A program made the position numbers and the translations under genes. From contig JAFRUA010000024.1 in assembly GCA_017434855.1 (NCBI GenBank), forward strand, positions 1-49,567: DNA of 49,567 nt. Direction: 5' to 3'. This DNA comes from Clostridia bacterium (GTDB lineage Bacteria; Bacillota; Clostridia; Oscillospirales; Acutalibacteraceae). Under the pieces are notes generated by a model, which saw only the letters and a list, made by a program, of their open reading frames with translations, was not told the DNA's origin and made no database searches. Positions 23,775 through 30,509 of the stretch are shown here, one piece after another. The first letter of the stretch is position 1. Each line of letters opens with the position of its first letter.

Positions 23775-24285
23775 AACGAAAAAAATTGCGCTGATCGTTT
23801 CCGGCGCGCTGACCGCCGTGCTGCTTGCGGTGATGGACATCGCCCTGCTGCCAAAGATCAAGGCGGCGGCCGGCGGCATGAACCCGTTTGATTTGCAGAT
23901 GCTCGGCTATACGCATGAAACGGCCGTGCGCTTTTTGTCTGAGTTGAGCGACGCGGGCCGGGCGCTGTATCTGCATGTGCAGATTCCGGTGGATTTTGCG
24001 TTCCTTGTGGTCTACACGGTGTTTTTTGCGCTGGCGCTGCGTGCGCTGCTGGGGAACCACCGGCTGCTGTGGCTGCCGCTGGCGCTGGCTGCGGCCGATA
24101 TTGCAGAGAACACCTGCGTCGTCCTGATGCTGCGGGCGGATACGGTCTCCACCGCATTGACGTCGTTTGCAAGCGGCGCAACGCTGGTCAAGTCGATCCT
24201 GACTTATATGACGATCGCGGCGGTGCTGGTTTTTGCGCTGCATCGCTTTTTTGCGTCGCGAAAGAAAAAGCAGGCGGCCGCATAA
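23767..24285 (+). CDS. Four-helix membrane protein of unknown function
   Basis: The 172-aa protein has hydrophobic segments near residues 8-28, 73-95, 97-118 and 136-158, and a basic C-terminal tail (RFFASRKKKQ). A polar loop of about 45 residues after the first helix probably faces outward. No motif is recognised. It overlaps the AlkD-like gene by 8 bp, so it is the last member of the four-gene unit. There is no clear terminator. The metal operon promoter starts 18 bp beyond its stop. Confidence 0.75.
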   Translation: MTKTKKIALIVSGALTAVLLAVMDIALLPKIKAAAGGMNPFDLQMLGYTHETAVRFLSELSDAGRALYLHVQIPVDFAFLVVYTVFFALALRALLGNHRLLWLPLALAAADIAENTCVVLMLRADTVSTALTSFASGATLVKSILTYMTIAAVLVFALHRFFASRKKKQAAA

Positions 24286-24302
24286 CTTTTTTTGAAAAAC
24301 GC

Positions 24303-24331
24303 TTGACAAATCCGAAAGCGCGGGCTATAAT
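24303..24331 (+). promoter_or_regulatory. Perfect consensus promoter of the metal-resistance operon
   Basis: TTGACA (24303-24308), a 17-bp spacer and TATAAT (24326-24331). Such a strong promoter is typical where repression is tight. Confidence 0.92.
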
Positions 24332-24340
24332 AATGACGAA

Positions 24341-24360
24341 GGTTGAACAATCATTCAACC
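24341..24360 (+). promoter_or_regulatory. ArsR/SmtB-type operator 1
   Basis: A 20-bp imperfect dyad just past the start site: GGTTGAA and TTCAACC arms around CAATCA. The core TGAA-N6-TTCA is the pattern bound by SmtB/CadC-family sensors. The block CAATCATTCAA (24348-24358) recurs at 24826-24836. Confidence 0.75.
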
Positions 24361-24382
24361 ATTGAAGGAAGAGGTGTTTCCT

Positions 24383-24751
24383 ATGAGTACGCCGCAGGGC
24401 TTTGAGCTGGACGTTTGTGACTGCGATTCGATCCACGAAGAGGTGGTGGCCGAGGTACGCGAAAAAATGCCGGACGACGATGTGCTGATGGACCTGGCCG
24501 ACGCGTTCAAGCTGTTCAGCGATTCCACGCGGGTCAAAATCCTTTACGCGCTCAAGACGCATGAGATGTGCGTGTGCGACATTTCGGTGCTGCTTGGCAT
24601 GACAAAATCTTCGGTGTCGCACCAGCTTCGCATTCTGAAGCAGTCCAATCTTGTGCGCAACCGCAAGGTCGGCCGCGTGGTGTATTATGCGCTGGCGGAC
24701 GAACATGTTGAAACGATCTTCAGCGCCTGTATGGAGCACATTCTGGAATAA
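24383..24751 (+). CDS. ArsR/SmtB-family metal sensor, CadC/ZiaR-like
   Basis: The 122-aa winged-helix repressor senses Zn/Cd/Pb-type ions and leaves DNA when metal binds. Both known metal sites of the family are present. The alpha-3N site has C12, C14 and H18 in the N-terminal arm, with C63 and C65 in MCVCD on the recognition helix side. The alpha-5 dimer site has D106, H108, H119 and E122, exactly the SmtB spacing. The helix-turn-helix reads SVLLGMTKSSVSHQLRIL. GAAGAGGTG supports ATG 24383 rather than the in-frame TTG at 24362, which lies at the operator edge. It controls the HMA protein and ATPase downstream and itself. Confidence 0.93.
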   Translation: MSTPQGFELDVCDCDSIHEEVVAEVREKMPDDDVLMDLADAFKLFSDSTRVKILYALKTHEMCVCDISVLLGMTKSSVSHQLRILKQSNLVRNRKVGRVVYYALADEHVETIFSACMEHILE

Positions 24752-24764
24752 TTCGGATCAAAGA

Positions 24765-24800
24765 GGGGAGCGCCACCGAAAACGGCGGTCCCCCATTTTT
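24765..24800 (+). terminator. Terminator between the sensor gene and the HMA gene
   Basis: GGGGAGCGCC pairs with GGCGGTCCCC (one G-G mismatch), with a 9-base loop and then CATTTTT. It should lower transport-gene expression relative to the sensor. Confidence 0.75.
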
Positions 24801-24820
24801 GAACATCAACGGTTGAACGG

Positions 24821-24840
24821 TTGCTCAATCATTCAAGCAA
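24821..24840 (+). promoter_or_regulatory. Operator-like dyad 2, upstream of the HMA gene
   Basis: TTGCT (24821-24825) and AGCAA (24836-24840) form an inverted repeat around CAATCATTCA, the same core as operator 1. An extra GGTTGAAC lies just upstream (24811-24818). No clear second promoter was found. Confidence 0.5.
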
Positions 24841-24857
24841 GAACAGGAGGATGCATG

Positions 24858-25076
24858 ATGAAAAAGAAATTCAAGCTGGAATCCGTGGACTGCGCCCATT
24901 GCGCAGAGCAGATGGCGGTTTTGATCCGCAAGATTCCCGGCGTCAATGACGCGTCCATCAACTTTATGACCCAGCGCCTGATCATCGACGCCGACGAAGC
25001 GGCCTTTCCGGAGATTTTACGGCTGGCGCAAAAGGCCTGCGACCGGGTGGATGACGGCTGTGTGATCAAGGTCTGA
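24858..25076 (+). CDS. Free-standing heavy-metal-associated (HMA) domain protein
   Basis: The 72-aa protein is one HMA domain: a strand, then VDCAHCAEQM with the metal-binding C12 and C15, a helix ending KIPGV, and the strands ASINFMTQRLII. It has the ferredoxin-like fold of metal chaperones and of the N-terminal domains of P1B ATPases. The ATPase encoded 14 bp downstream lacks this domain, so this protein is probably its detached metal-delivery domain. GGAGG at 24846-24850 suits ATG 24858. An ATG one codon earlier is also possible. Confidence 0.88.
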   Translation: MKKKFKLESVDCAHCAEQMAVLIRKIPGVNDASINFMTQRLIIDADEAAFPEILRLAQKACDRVDDGCVIKV

Positions 25077-25090
25077 CAGGGGGCGAGCGC

Positions 25091-26962
25091 ATGCGTTTGA
25101 GCAAAAAAGACAGGCACGTTCTGGTGCGGATTGTTTCCACGGCGGCCCTTTTCCTCGTTTTGCTTGTTGCAGAGCACACCGGGCAACTGGAAAGGCTGCC
25201 GTCGGTGTGGCTGCTGCGCGCGTGCTATGCCGTGCCCTATTTCCTGATCGGGTACGACATCCTTTGGAAATCGCTGAAAAACGTTTGTCATCTGCGCTTC
25301 TTTGACGAAGAGCAGCTGATGCTCTATGCCACGGTTGCCGCGTTCTGCATCGGGGAATATCCCGAAGCGACGGCGGTCATGCTGCTGTTTCAGATCGGCG
25401 AGCTGTTTCAGCGCATTGCCGTCGGAAAATCACGCAAGTCCATCAGCGACCTGATGGATATCTGCCCCGTTGTGGCGTACCGCGAAACCGACGGCGCAAT
25501 CGAAGAGGTGGACCCGGAGGACCTGGTTCCCGGCGACATCATCGTTGTCAAGGCGGGAGAGCGCGTGCCGGTGGACGGCGTGGTGGTGCACGGCGTCGCT
25601 TCGCTGGATACGGCGGCGCTGACCGGCGAATCCGCCCCGCGTGACGTGGCGCCCGGCGACGCGCTTTACAGCGGCTGCATCAATCTGAACGGCACGCTGC
25701 GCGTGGAAGTGAAAAAGAAGTTTGAAGATTCCACCGTGGCGATCATTCTGGAGATGGTGGAAAACGCCAGCGACAAAAAGGCCAAAACCGAGGCCTTTAT
25801 CACCCGCTTTGCGCATGTCTATACCCCGGCTGTGATCGCTGCCGCGGCGCTGCTGGCGCTGATCCCGCCGCTGGTTCTGCACGGCGATTGGAGCGAATGG
25901 ATTCGCCGCGCGTGCATCTTTCTAGTGATCTCCTGCCCGTGCGCTCTGGTGATCTCGGTGCCGCTCAGCTTTTTCGGCGGCATCGGCGCCGCGTCCCGGG
26001 CCGGCGTCCTGGTCAAGGGCAGCAACTGCCTGGAGGCGGTTGCAAAGATGACGACCGTGGTCTTTGACAGGACCGGCACGCTCACCTGCGGCCGGTTCAG
26101 CGTCACCGATATCCGCCCCGCAGACGGCGACAAAACGGCGCTGCTTGCGCTTGCCGCGGCTGCGGAGTATTACAGCGACCACCCGATCGCGGCCTCCATC
26201 CGCGCCGAAAATCAGGTGGATCTGACCAATTTTGCAATCGGCAGCAGCGAAACGCTGACCGGGCAGGGCGTCAAGACGGAAGTCAACGATGAAATGGTCT
26301 GGGCCGGCAACGAGGCGCTGATGCGCTCGCTCGGGCACACGCAGCAGCCGGTTGAAACCGGTACGGCCGTCCATGTGGCGACTGCGGCGCGGTACCTCGG
26401 CGTGATCGTCATCAGCGACAGCGTCAAGCCCGGGGCGGCAGAAGCGCTTTGCCGGCTTAAACAAAACGGCGTCAGGCGCTGCATCATGCTGACCGGCGAC
26501 CATGTGTCGGCGGCCGGGGCGGCTGCGGCAGAGCTTCCGGTTGACGATGTGCGGGCCGAGCTGCTGCCGCAGGATAAGGTTGCCGCAGTGGAGGAGCTTT
26601 TGAAAACGCGAAGCAGCAAGGAAACGCTCGGCTTTGTCGGCGACGGGATCAACGACGCGCCGGTGCTGGCCTGCGCCGACGTCGGCTTTGCCATGGGCAC
26701 GCTGGGCAGCGACGCCGCGATCGAGGCGGCCGACGTGGTCATCATGGACGACGACCTGAACAAAATGAACGCCGCGGTGCGCATCGCGCGCAAAACGCTG
26801 CGCATTGCAAAAGAAAACATCGCCTTTGCTTTGGGCGTCAAGGCGGCCGTGCTGCTGCTCGGCGCGCTTGGTATTGCCAGCCTTTGGCTCGCCGTGTTTG
26901 CCGACGTGGGCGTGATGATGCTGGCGGTGCTCAACGCGATGCGGACACTGCGTACAAAATAA
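25091..26962 (+). CDS. P1B-type heavy-metal ATPase (Zn/Cd/Pb-like exporter)
   Basis: The 623-aa protein has eight predicted membrane segments and starts directly with the first helix, with no HMA domain. It carries the P-type motifs LTGES (actuator), CPC at 282-284 in the metal-binding helix, SDHP, LTGDH and GDGINDAP. The final helix ADVGVMMLAVLNAMR carries the Asp typical of ZntA/CadA (P1B-2) pumps, so Zn, Cd or Pb are the likely ions. The phosphorylation motif is DRTGTLT (Asp326, Arg327) where nearly all P-type ATPases have DKTGT. GGGGGCGAG precedes ATG 25091. It is the last gene of the sensor-HMA-ATPase operon. Confidence 0.93.
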   Translation: MRLSKKDRHVLVRIVSTAALFLVLLVAEHTGQLERLPSVWLLRACYAVPYFLIGYDILWKSLKNVCHLRFFDEEQLMLYATVAAFCIGEYPEATAVMLLFQIGELFQRIAVGKSRKSISDLMDICPVVAYRETDGAIEEVDPEDLVPGDIIVVKAGERVPVDGVVVHGVASLDTAALTGESAPRDVAPGDALYSGCINLNGTLRVEVKKKFEDSTVAIILEMVENASDKKAKTEAFITRFAHVYTPAVIAAAALLALIPPLVLHGDWSEWIRRACIFLVISCPCALVISVPLSFFGGIGAASRAGVLVKGSNCLEAVAKMTTVVFDRTGTLTCGRFSVTDIRPADGDKTALLALAAAAEYYSDHPIAASIRAENQVDLTNFAIGSSETLTGQGVKTEVNDEMVWAGNEALMRSLGHTQQPVETGTAVHVATAARYLGVIVISDSVKPGAAEALCRLKQNGVRRCIMLTGDHVSAAGAAAAELPVDDVRAELLPQDKVAAVEELLKTRSSKETLGFVGDGINDAPVLACADVGFAMGTLGSDAAIEAADVVIMDDDLNKMNAAVRIARKTLRIAKENIAFALGVKAAVLLLGALGIASLWLAVFADVGVMMLAVLNAMRTLRTK

Positions 26963-27019
26963 GTAATTTTTTAGGCGTCACACATTTCACAGATTGTTCA
27001 AAACTCAGCGGCGGTCCTG

Positions 27020-27028
27020 TGGTACAAT
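27020..27028 (+). promoter_or_regulatory. Extended -10 promoter before the secreted phosphoesterase
   Basis: TGG followed by TACAAT (27023-27028). There is no good -35, consistent with an extended -10 promoter. Confidence 0.5.
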
Positions 27029-27072
27029 AAAGCCGATGCTTGCATCAAATATTCCGAAAACAGGGTGATCAA

Positions 27073-28041
27073 ATGACTTATGTGAAAGTGATTTTGCGGC
27101 GCTTTTTGGCTGCGGTGCTGTCGGTGATTCTGGCCTTTATCCCGTTTTCCGGCGGGCGCGGTGTCAAGACCGAAGACGAGCTTCGGCTGAAGGTTGCCAT
27201 CGTGTCCGACGTTCACATCGACCGCCGCTTTCCGGTGGGGCAGCTTGCACTCAAAAACTGCTATCGCGACATGCTGGGCTTTGACCCGGACGCGATCGCC
27301 GTGCTGGGCGACCTGACCAATTACGGCGATTATGCCACGCTGGAAAAGTTTTTCCAGATCACAAAGGAAGAGATCCCCGATTCCGTCAAGCCGCTGATCA
27401 TTGCCGGCAATCACGACATCGGCCATGCCAAGGATGTTTCGGACCGCCTGAATCCCGAGGCACTGCGGGATTTTGAGGCGCTTTGCAATCAGTACCTTGG
27501 TTACGGGATCGAGACCGGCTACTATACGCTGGAGGTGAACGGCTATCACTTCGTCTGCCTGAATGACGAAAGCGCTGATAATTACGATCACCCGGAATAC
27601 AGCGACGCGGCCCTGGCATTCCTTGACAGCGAGCTGAACGCTTATGCCGATCAGGGCAAGCCGGTGTTTGTGCTGCTGCACGTTCCGCTTTCCGATATTC
27701 ACGGCGAAGAGAACTATTACGTCGGCGGCGGAACCGAAGAGCCGTGGAACACCCGGATCAAAACGATCCTGCAAAAGCATGAAAACATCTTTTGCCTGAC
27801 CGGGCATTTCCACAAGGGCCTGTCCAACAATCCCGACACGCCGACCTATGTGCGTGACCACGGTGTGCATTATCTGAACCTGCCGTCCTATCTGATGCCG
27901 AACTGGCCGGTCGATCTGGCCATCAACGGCCTCGGTTTTATCATGGAGGTTACCGACAGCAACGTGACCTTCCGCTGCCGCAACTATTACATGCACAACT
28001 GGTATTCGCTGTTTGACTATTCCATTGACCTTGTCAAATAA
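27073..28041 (+). CDS. Membrane-anchored or secreted metallophosphoesterase
   Basis: The protein is 322 aa. An N-terminal basic and hydrophobic segment (VILRRFLAAVLSVILAFIPF) acts as signal peptide or anchor. The calcineurin-like motifs follow in order: SDVHID (DxH), LGDLTN, GNHDI, LLHVP and GHFHKG. It probably hydrolyses phosphomonoesters or diesters outside the cell or at the membrane. It is unlike the cytoplasmic phosphoesterase at 19999, which lacks a signal and the GNHD. ATG 27073 is preceded by CAGGGTGATC. An in-frame TTG at 27040 was judged less likely. It is a single gene with its own terminator. Confidence 0.87.
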   Translation: MTYVKVILRRFLAAVLSVILAFIPFSGGRGVKTEDELRLKVAIVSDVHIDRRFPVGQLALKNCYRDMLGFDPDAIAVLGDLTNYGDYATLEKFFQITKEEIPDSVKPLIIAGNHDIGHAKDVSDRLNPEALRDFEALCNQYLGYGIETGYYTLEVNGYHFVCLNDESADNYDHPEYSDAALAFLDSELNAYADQGKPVFVLLHVPLSDIHGEENYYVGGGTEEPWNTRIKTILQKHENIFCLTGHFHKGLSNNPDTPTYVRDHGVHYLNLPSYLMPNWPVDLAINGLGFIMEVTDSNVTFRCRNYYMHNWYSLFDYSIDLVK

Positions 28042-28126
28042 TCAATTTTGCATATTGTCTTCCTGAAACGGGGCTGTTGCAAGTGCGCGAAAGCGGACGG
28101 TCAGCAGCCCTGTTGTTTGTGCGATG

Positions 28127-28158
28127 AACTGCGCGTGATCGCGCGGCGCGCAGTTTTT
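28127..28158 (+). terminator. Terminator after the secreted phosphoesterase
   Basis: Perfect 9-bp stem AACTGCGCG / CGCGCAGTT, with the T-run beginning in the stem (TTTTTAAA). Confidence 0.8.
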
Positions 28159-28183
28159 AAAGGCGCCCGATCCCGGATTCGTC

Positions 28184-28215
28184 CGAAAAAAAGAAGGCCG
28201 CCCAAAAGGGCAGCC
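28184..28215 (-). terminator. Terminator of the minus-strand zinc-ribbon gene
   Basis: On the minus strand: GGCTGCCC / GGGCGGCC stem with a TTTT loop, then TTCTTTTTTT. Confidence 0.85.
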
Positions 28216-28239
28216 CAAACAAAAAGCGACTTCTTGCGC

Positions 28240-28521
28240 TTATGCTTGCTCTTCTTTCATCTTTGCAAAGCAGTCGCTGCAATACACAGCGCGGCCCTCT
28301 GTCGGTTTGAAGGGGACCTTTGCTTCGCCGCCGCAGCTGGCGCAGGTCGCGATGAACATCTCGCGCTCCGGCTTTGCGGCGTTTTTGCGTGCCTGGCGGC
28401 AGTCTCTGCAGCGCTGCGGCTCATTCTGAAAGCCTTTTTCAGCATAGAATTCCTGCTCGCCCGCCGTGAAAACAAATTCGTTTCCACATTCCTTGCAGAC
28501 CAAAGTTTTGTCTTCGTACAT
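28240..28521 (-). CDS. Small zinc-ribbon protein
   Basis: The 93-aa protein has two treble-clef-like metal modules. The first is CKECGNEF ... CRDCRQ (CxxC ... CxxC) with the intervening helix. The second is CASCGGEAKVPF ... YCSDCF (CxxC ... CxxC). This is the zinc-ribbon family common in Firmicutes and of unknown role, probably nucleic-acid or protein binding. It starts 82 bp downstream of the sigma factor gene on the same strand and shares its terminator, so the two are likely one transcript. Confidence 0.85.
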   Translation of the reverse strand: MYEDKTLVCKECGNEFVFTAGEQEFYAEKGFQNEPQRCRDCRQARKNAAKPEREMFIATCASCGGEAKVPFKPTEGRAVYCSDCFAKMKEEQA

Positions 28522-28603
28522 GTTGATTTACCTCGCTTGCATAAAAGTATTTGTTTGTCCCTATCCGGAATTGCACCGACCGTTGAAACGAGCGTCTCAA
28601 TGC

Positions 28604-29191
28604 TCAACTTTGAGAAAGGACATGTTGACTGAGTTGCTGCTGCAGCTTTTTGCGTGCGCGCTGCAGCGTGCTGTCGACCGCCTTGACCGAAAGCGACGTG
28701 CGTTCGGCGATCTGCTGATAGCTGTTGCCGCCCAAGCGCAGAAAAAAGACCGTGCACTCCTGCGGCGAAAGGACGTCGCGAATCAACTGCATCAGTTGGG
28801 TGCTTTCTTCCCTGGCGATGGCGGCCCTGGCGGGGTCGCCTGCGTCGTCCGCAAACTCCTGCCCCTCCAGCGGAACGCATTGCCGCGACGGAACCAGACG
28901 TTTGGCCTGTGCAGCCTTCAGCGCGTTGCGCATCCGATTTTTGATGCACACCGCGGCATAGGTCCGGAACCCGGCATCCGCGCCTTCCTGAAAGGTCTTC
29001 ACAGCGGAAAGGAAACCGAACAGCCCTTCGGAAACGAGATCTTCCGTTTCCAGCTCGTCAGAGGGAAACCCTGCGGCGATTGCGGTTGTCAGGCGAAGAT
29101 ACCGCTCAAACAGGATACGCCAGGCCGTTTCGTCCTGTGTTCGGCAAAGCGCGACCAGCGCTTCTTCTGACATTGAGCGATAATCTTTCAT
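28604..29191 (-). CDS. Sigma-70 family RNA polymerase sigma factor, SigH-like
   Basis: The 195-aa protein has region 2 (LVSEGLFGFLSAVKTF then GFRTYAAVCIKNRMRN), the -10-binding and core-binding part, and region 4 (LSPQECTVFFLRLGGNSYQQI with the helix-turn-helix SVKAVDSTLQRARKKL). The order and the KAVDxxLQRARKKL end are typical of the SigH branch (stationary phase and sporulation) rather than of classical ECF sigmas. Residue conservation with Bacillus SigH is partial, so it may be a paralogue. ATG 29191 follows AAAGGAAA. The frame starting at 29251 would begin inside the promoter. There is no anti-sigma gene next to it. Confidence 0.85.
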   Translation of the reverse strand: MKDYRSMSEEALVALCRTQDETAWRILFERYLRLTTAIAAGFPSDELETEDLVSEGLFGFLSAVKTFQEGADAGFRTYAAVCIKNRMRNALKAAQAKRLVPSRQCVPLEGQEFADDAGDPARAAIAREESTQLMQLIRDVLSPQECTVFFLRLGGNSYQQIAERTSLSVKAVDSTLQRARKKLQQQLSQHVLSQS

Positions 29192-29222
29192 GCAATTTCC
29201 TTTCGCACACTGTGTTTCGTTT

Positions 29223-29251
29223 ATTTTATGATAAAACAACACATTTGTCAA
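29223..29251 (-). promoter_or_regulatory. Promoter of the sigma factor gene
   Basis: Minus strand: TTGACA (29246-29251), a 17-bp spacer and TAAAAT (29223-29228). Confidence 0.88.
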
Positions 29252-29370
29252 GTTTGTTTTTTACCAAAGAAAAGCGCGGTTTTTTGTCCAAAAAGACCGA
29301 AAAAACCTTGAAATTTTGTTTATATTGCCATTTTGAAAAAAAGCAGTGCTTGAAACAACCTGCGGAGCCT

Positions 29371-30441
29371 TTATTCGATCGTTCCGCCGCCGACCACCAC
29401 GTCGCCGTCATAGAGCACAACGGCCTGCCCCTTTGCAAAGGCGCGCTGCGGTTCGTCAAATGTGACACGCAGGCGATCCGGGCCAATCTGTTCGGCGGTG
29501 GCCCATTGCTCCGGCTGCTTGTAGCGAACCTTTGCCTTGACACGCAGCGGGGCGGTGATTGCGTCCGTCGCAATGAGATTGACGTCGCGTGCGGTCAGCG
29601 TTGTTGCATACAGGCCCTCGTTGGGGCAAAGTACCACCCGGTTGTGTTCCACATCTTTTTCGCAGACATACAACGGCGCGGGAAGCGCCAGCCCAAGCCC
29701 CCGCCGCTGGCCGACCGTGTAGCGGATGATGCCCCTGTGCGTTCCGAGCACGCGGCCGTCGCGGGTCACAAAGTCGCCGCAGGGAAAGGTGCGGCCCAGG
29801 TGCTTTTCGATGAAAGAGGCATAGTCGCCGTCGGGGACAAAGCAGATGTCCTGGCTTTCATGCTTTTTGGCGTTCACAAAACCGTGCGCCGCGGCGATCT
29901 CGCGCACCTCGCTTTTGCGGTATGTGCCAAGCGGAAACAGGGTATGCGACAACTGGAACTGGTTCAGGCAATACAGCACATAGCTCTGGTCCTTGGTTTC
30001 GTCCACACCTTTTTTCAGCAGCCGGCGGCCGCTGCCGGCATCGTATTCGACCCTGGCGTAGTGCCCGGTCGCAACATAATCCATGTCCAGCTCCAGCGCG
30101 CGGCGCAGCAGCTTGTCAAATTTGAGGTACCGGTTGCAGGCGATGCAGGGGTTCGGCGTTTCACCGCGCACATAGGCGTCTACAAACCGCGCGATCACAT
30201 CGCGGCGAAAGTCTTCTGTGAAATTGAAGACATAAAACGGAATCCCAAGACGGTACGCAACACTGCGCGCGTCGTCGGCGTCCTCCAGCGAGCAGCAGGT
30301 TTTGTCTGAAATGAAAGCGTCGTCATTGTCAAAGAACCGACAGTTCGCGCCGGTCGGCGCATAGCCCTGCTCCTTGAGCAGCAGGGCGCTGACGGCGCTG
30401 TCAACGCCGCCGCTCATACCGACCATGACTTGTTTGCACAT
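29371..30441 (-). CDS. mnmA: tRNA-specific 2-thiouridylase MnmA
   Basis: The 356-aa enzyme puts sulfur at position 2 of wobble uridine 34 in tRNA-Lys, Glu and Gln. It carries the PP-loop SGGVDS (residues 10-15) and the two catalytic cysteines, C99 in TPNPCIACN and C200 in SQDICF. The central RYTVGQRRGL and the C-terminal beta-barrel follow the family pattern. GGAGGACGCAGC precedes ATG 30441. The sulfur donor (IscS-type) is not in the window. It may be co-transcribed with the reductase gene upstream on the minus strand (68 bp gap). Confidence 0.96.
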   Translation of the reverse strand: MCKQVMVGMSGGVDSAVSALLLKEQGYAPTGANCRFFDNDDAFISDKTCCSLEDADDARSVAYRLGIPFYVFNFTEDFRRDVIARFVDAYVRGETPNPCIACNRYLKFDKLLRRALELDMDYVATGHYARVEYDAGSGRRLLKKGVDETKDQSYVLYCLNQFQLSHTLFPLGTYRKSEVREIAAAHGFVNAKKHESQDICFVPDGDYASFIEKHLGRTFPCGDFVTRDGRVLGTHRGIIRYTVGQRRGLGLALPAPLYVCEKDVEHNRVVLCPNEGLYATTLTARDVNLIATDAITAPLRVKAKVRYKQPEQWATAEQIGPDRLRVTFDEPQRAFAKGQAVVLYDGDVVVGGGTIE

Positions 30442-30509
30442 GCTGCGTCCTCCAAAAACGCGGCCCGCCCGGGTGCATCGGGCAGGCCGGCGGTGGGTTG
30501 CGTGTTGTT

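Larger units (their letters stand above)
28042..28239. other. Convergent intergenic region with facing terminators
   Basis: About 200 bp without a gene. It holds a GGGCTGTTG/CAGCAGCCC hairpin (about 28072-28112) followed by a T-rich stretch, the plus-strand terminator 28127-28158 and the minus-strand terminator 28184-28215. Confidence 0.6.

Noticed and set aside
28071-28082. GGGGCTGTTGCA as a second copy of the MITE end
   Set aside because: Only 12 bases match, no partner end was found, and the bases are explained by a local hairpin (GGGCTGTTG with CAGCAGCCC).
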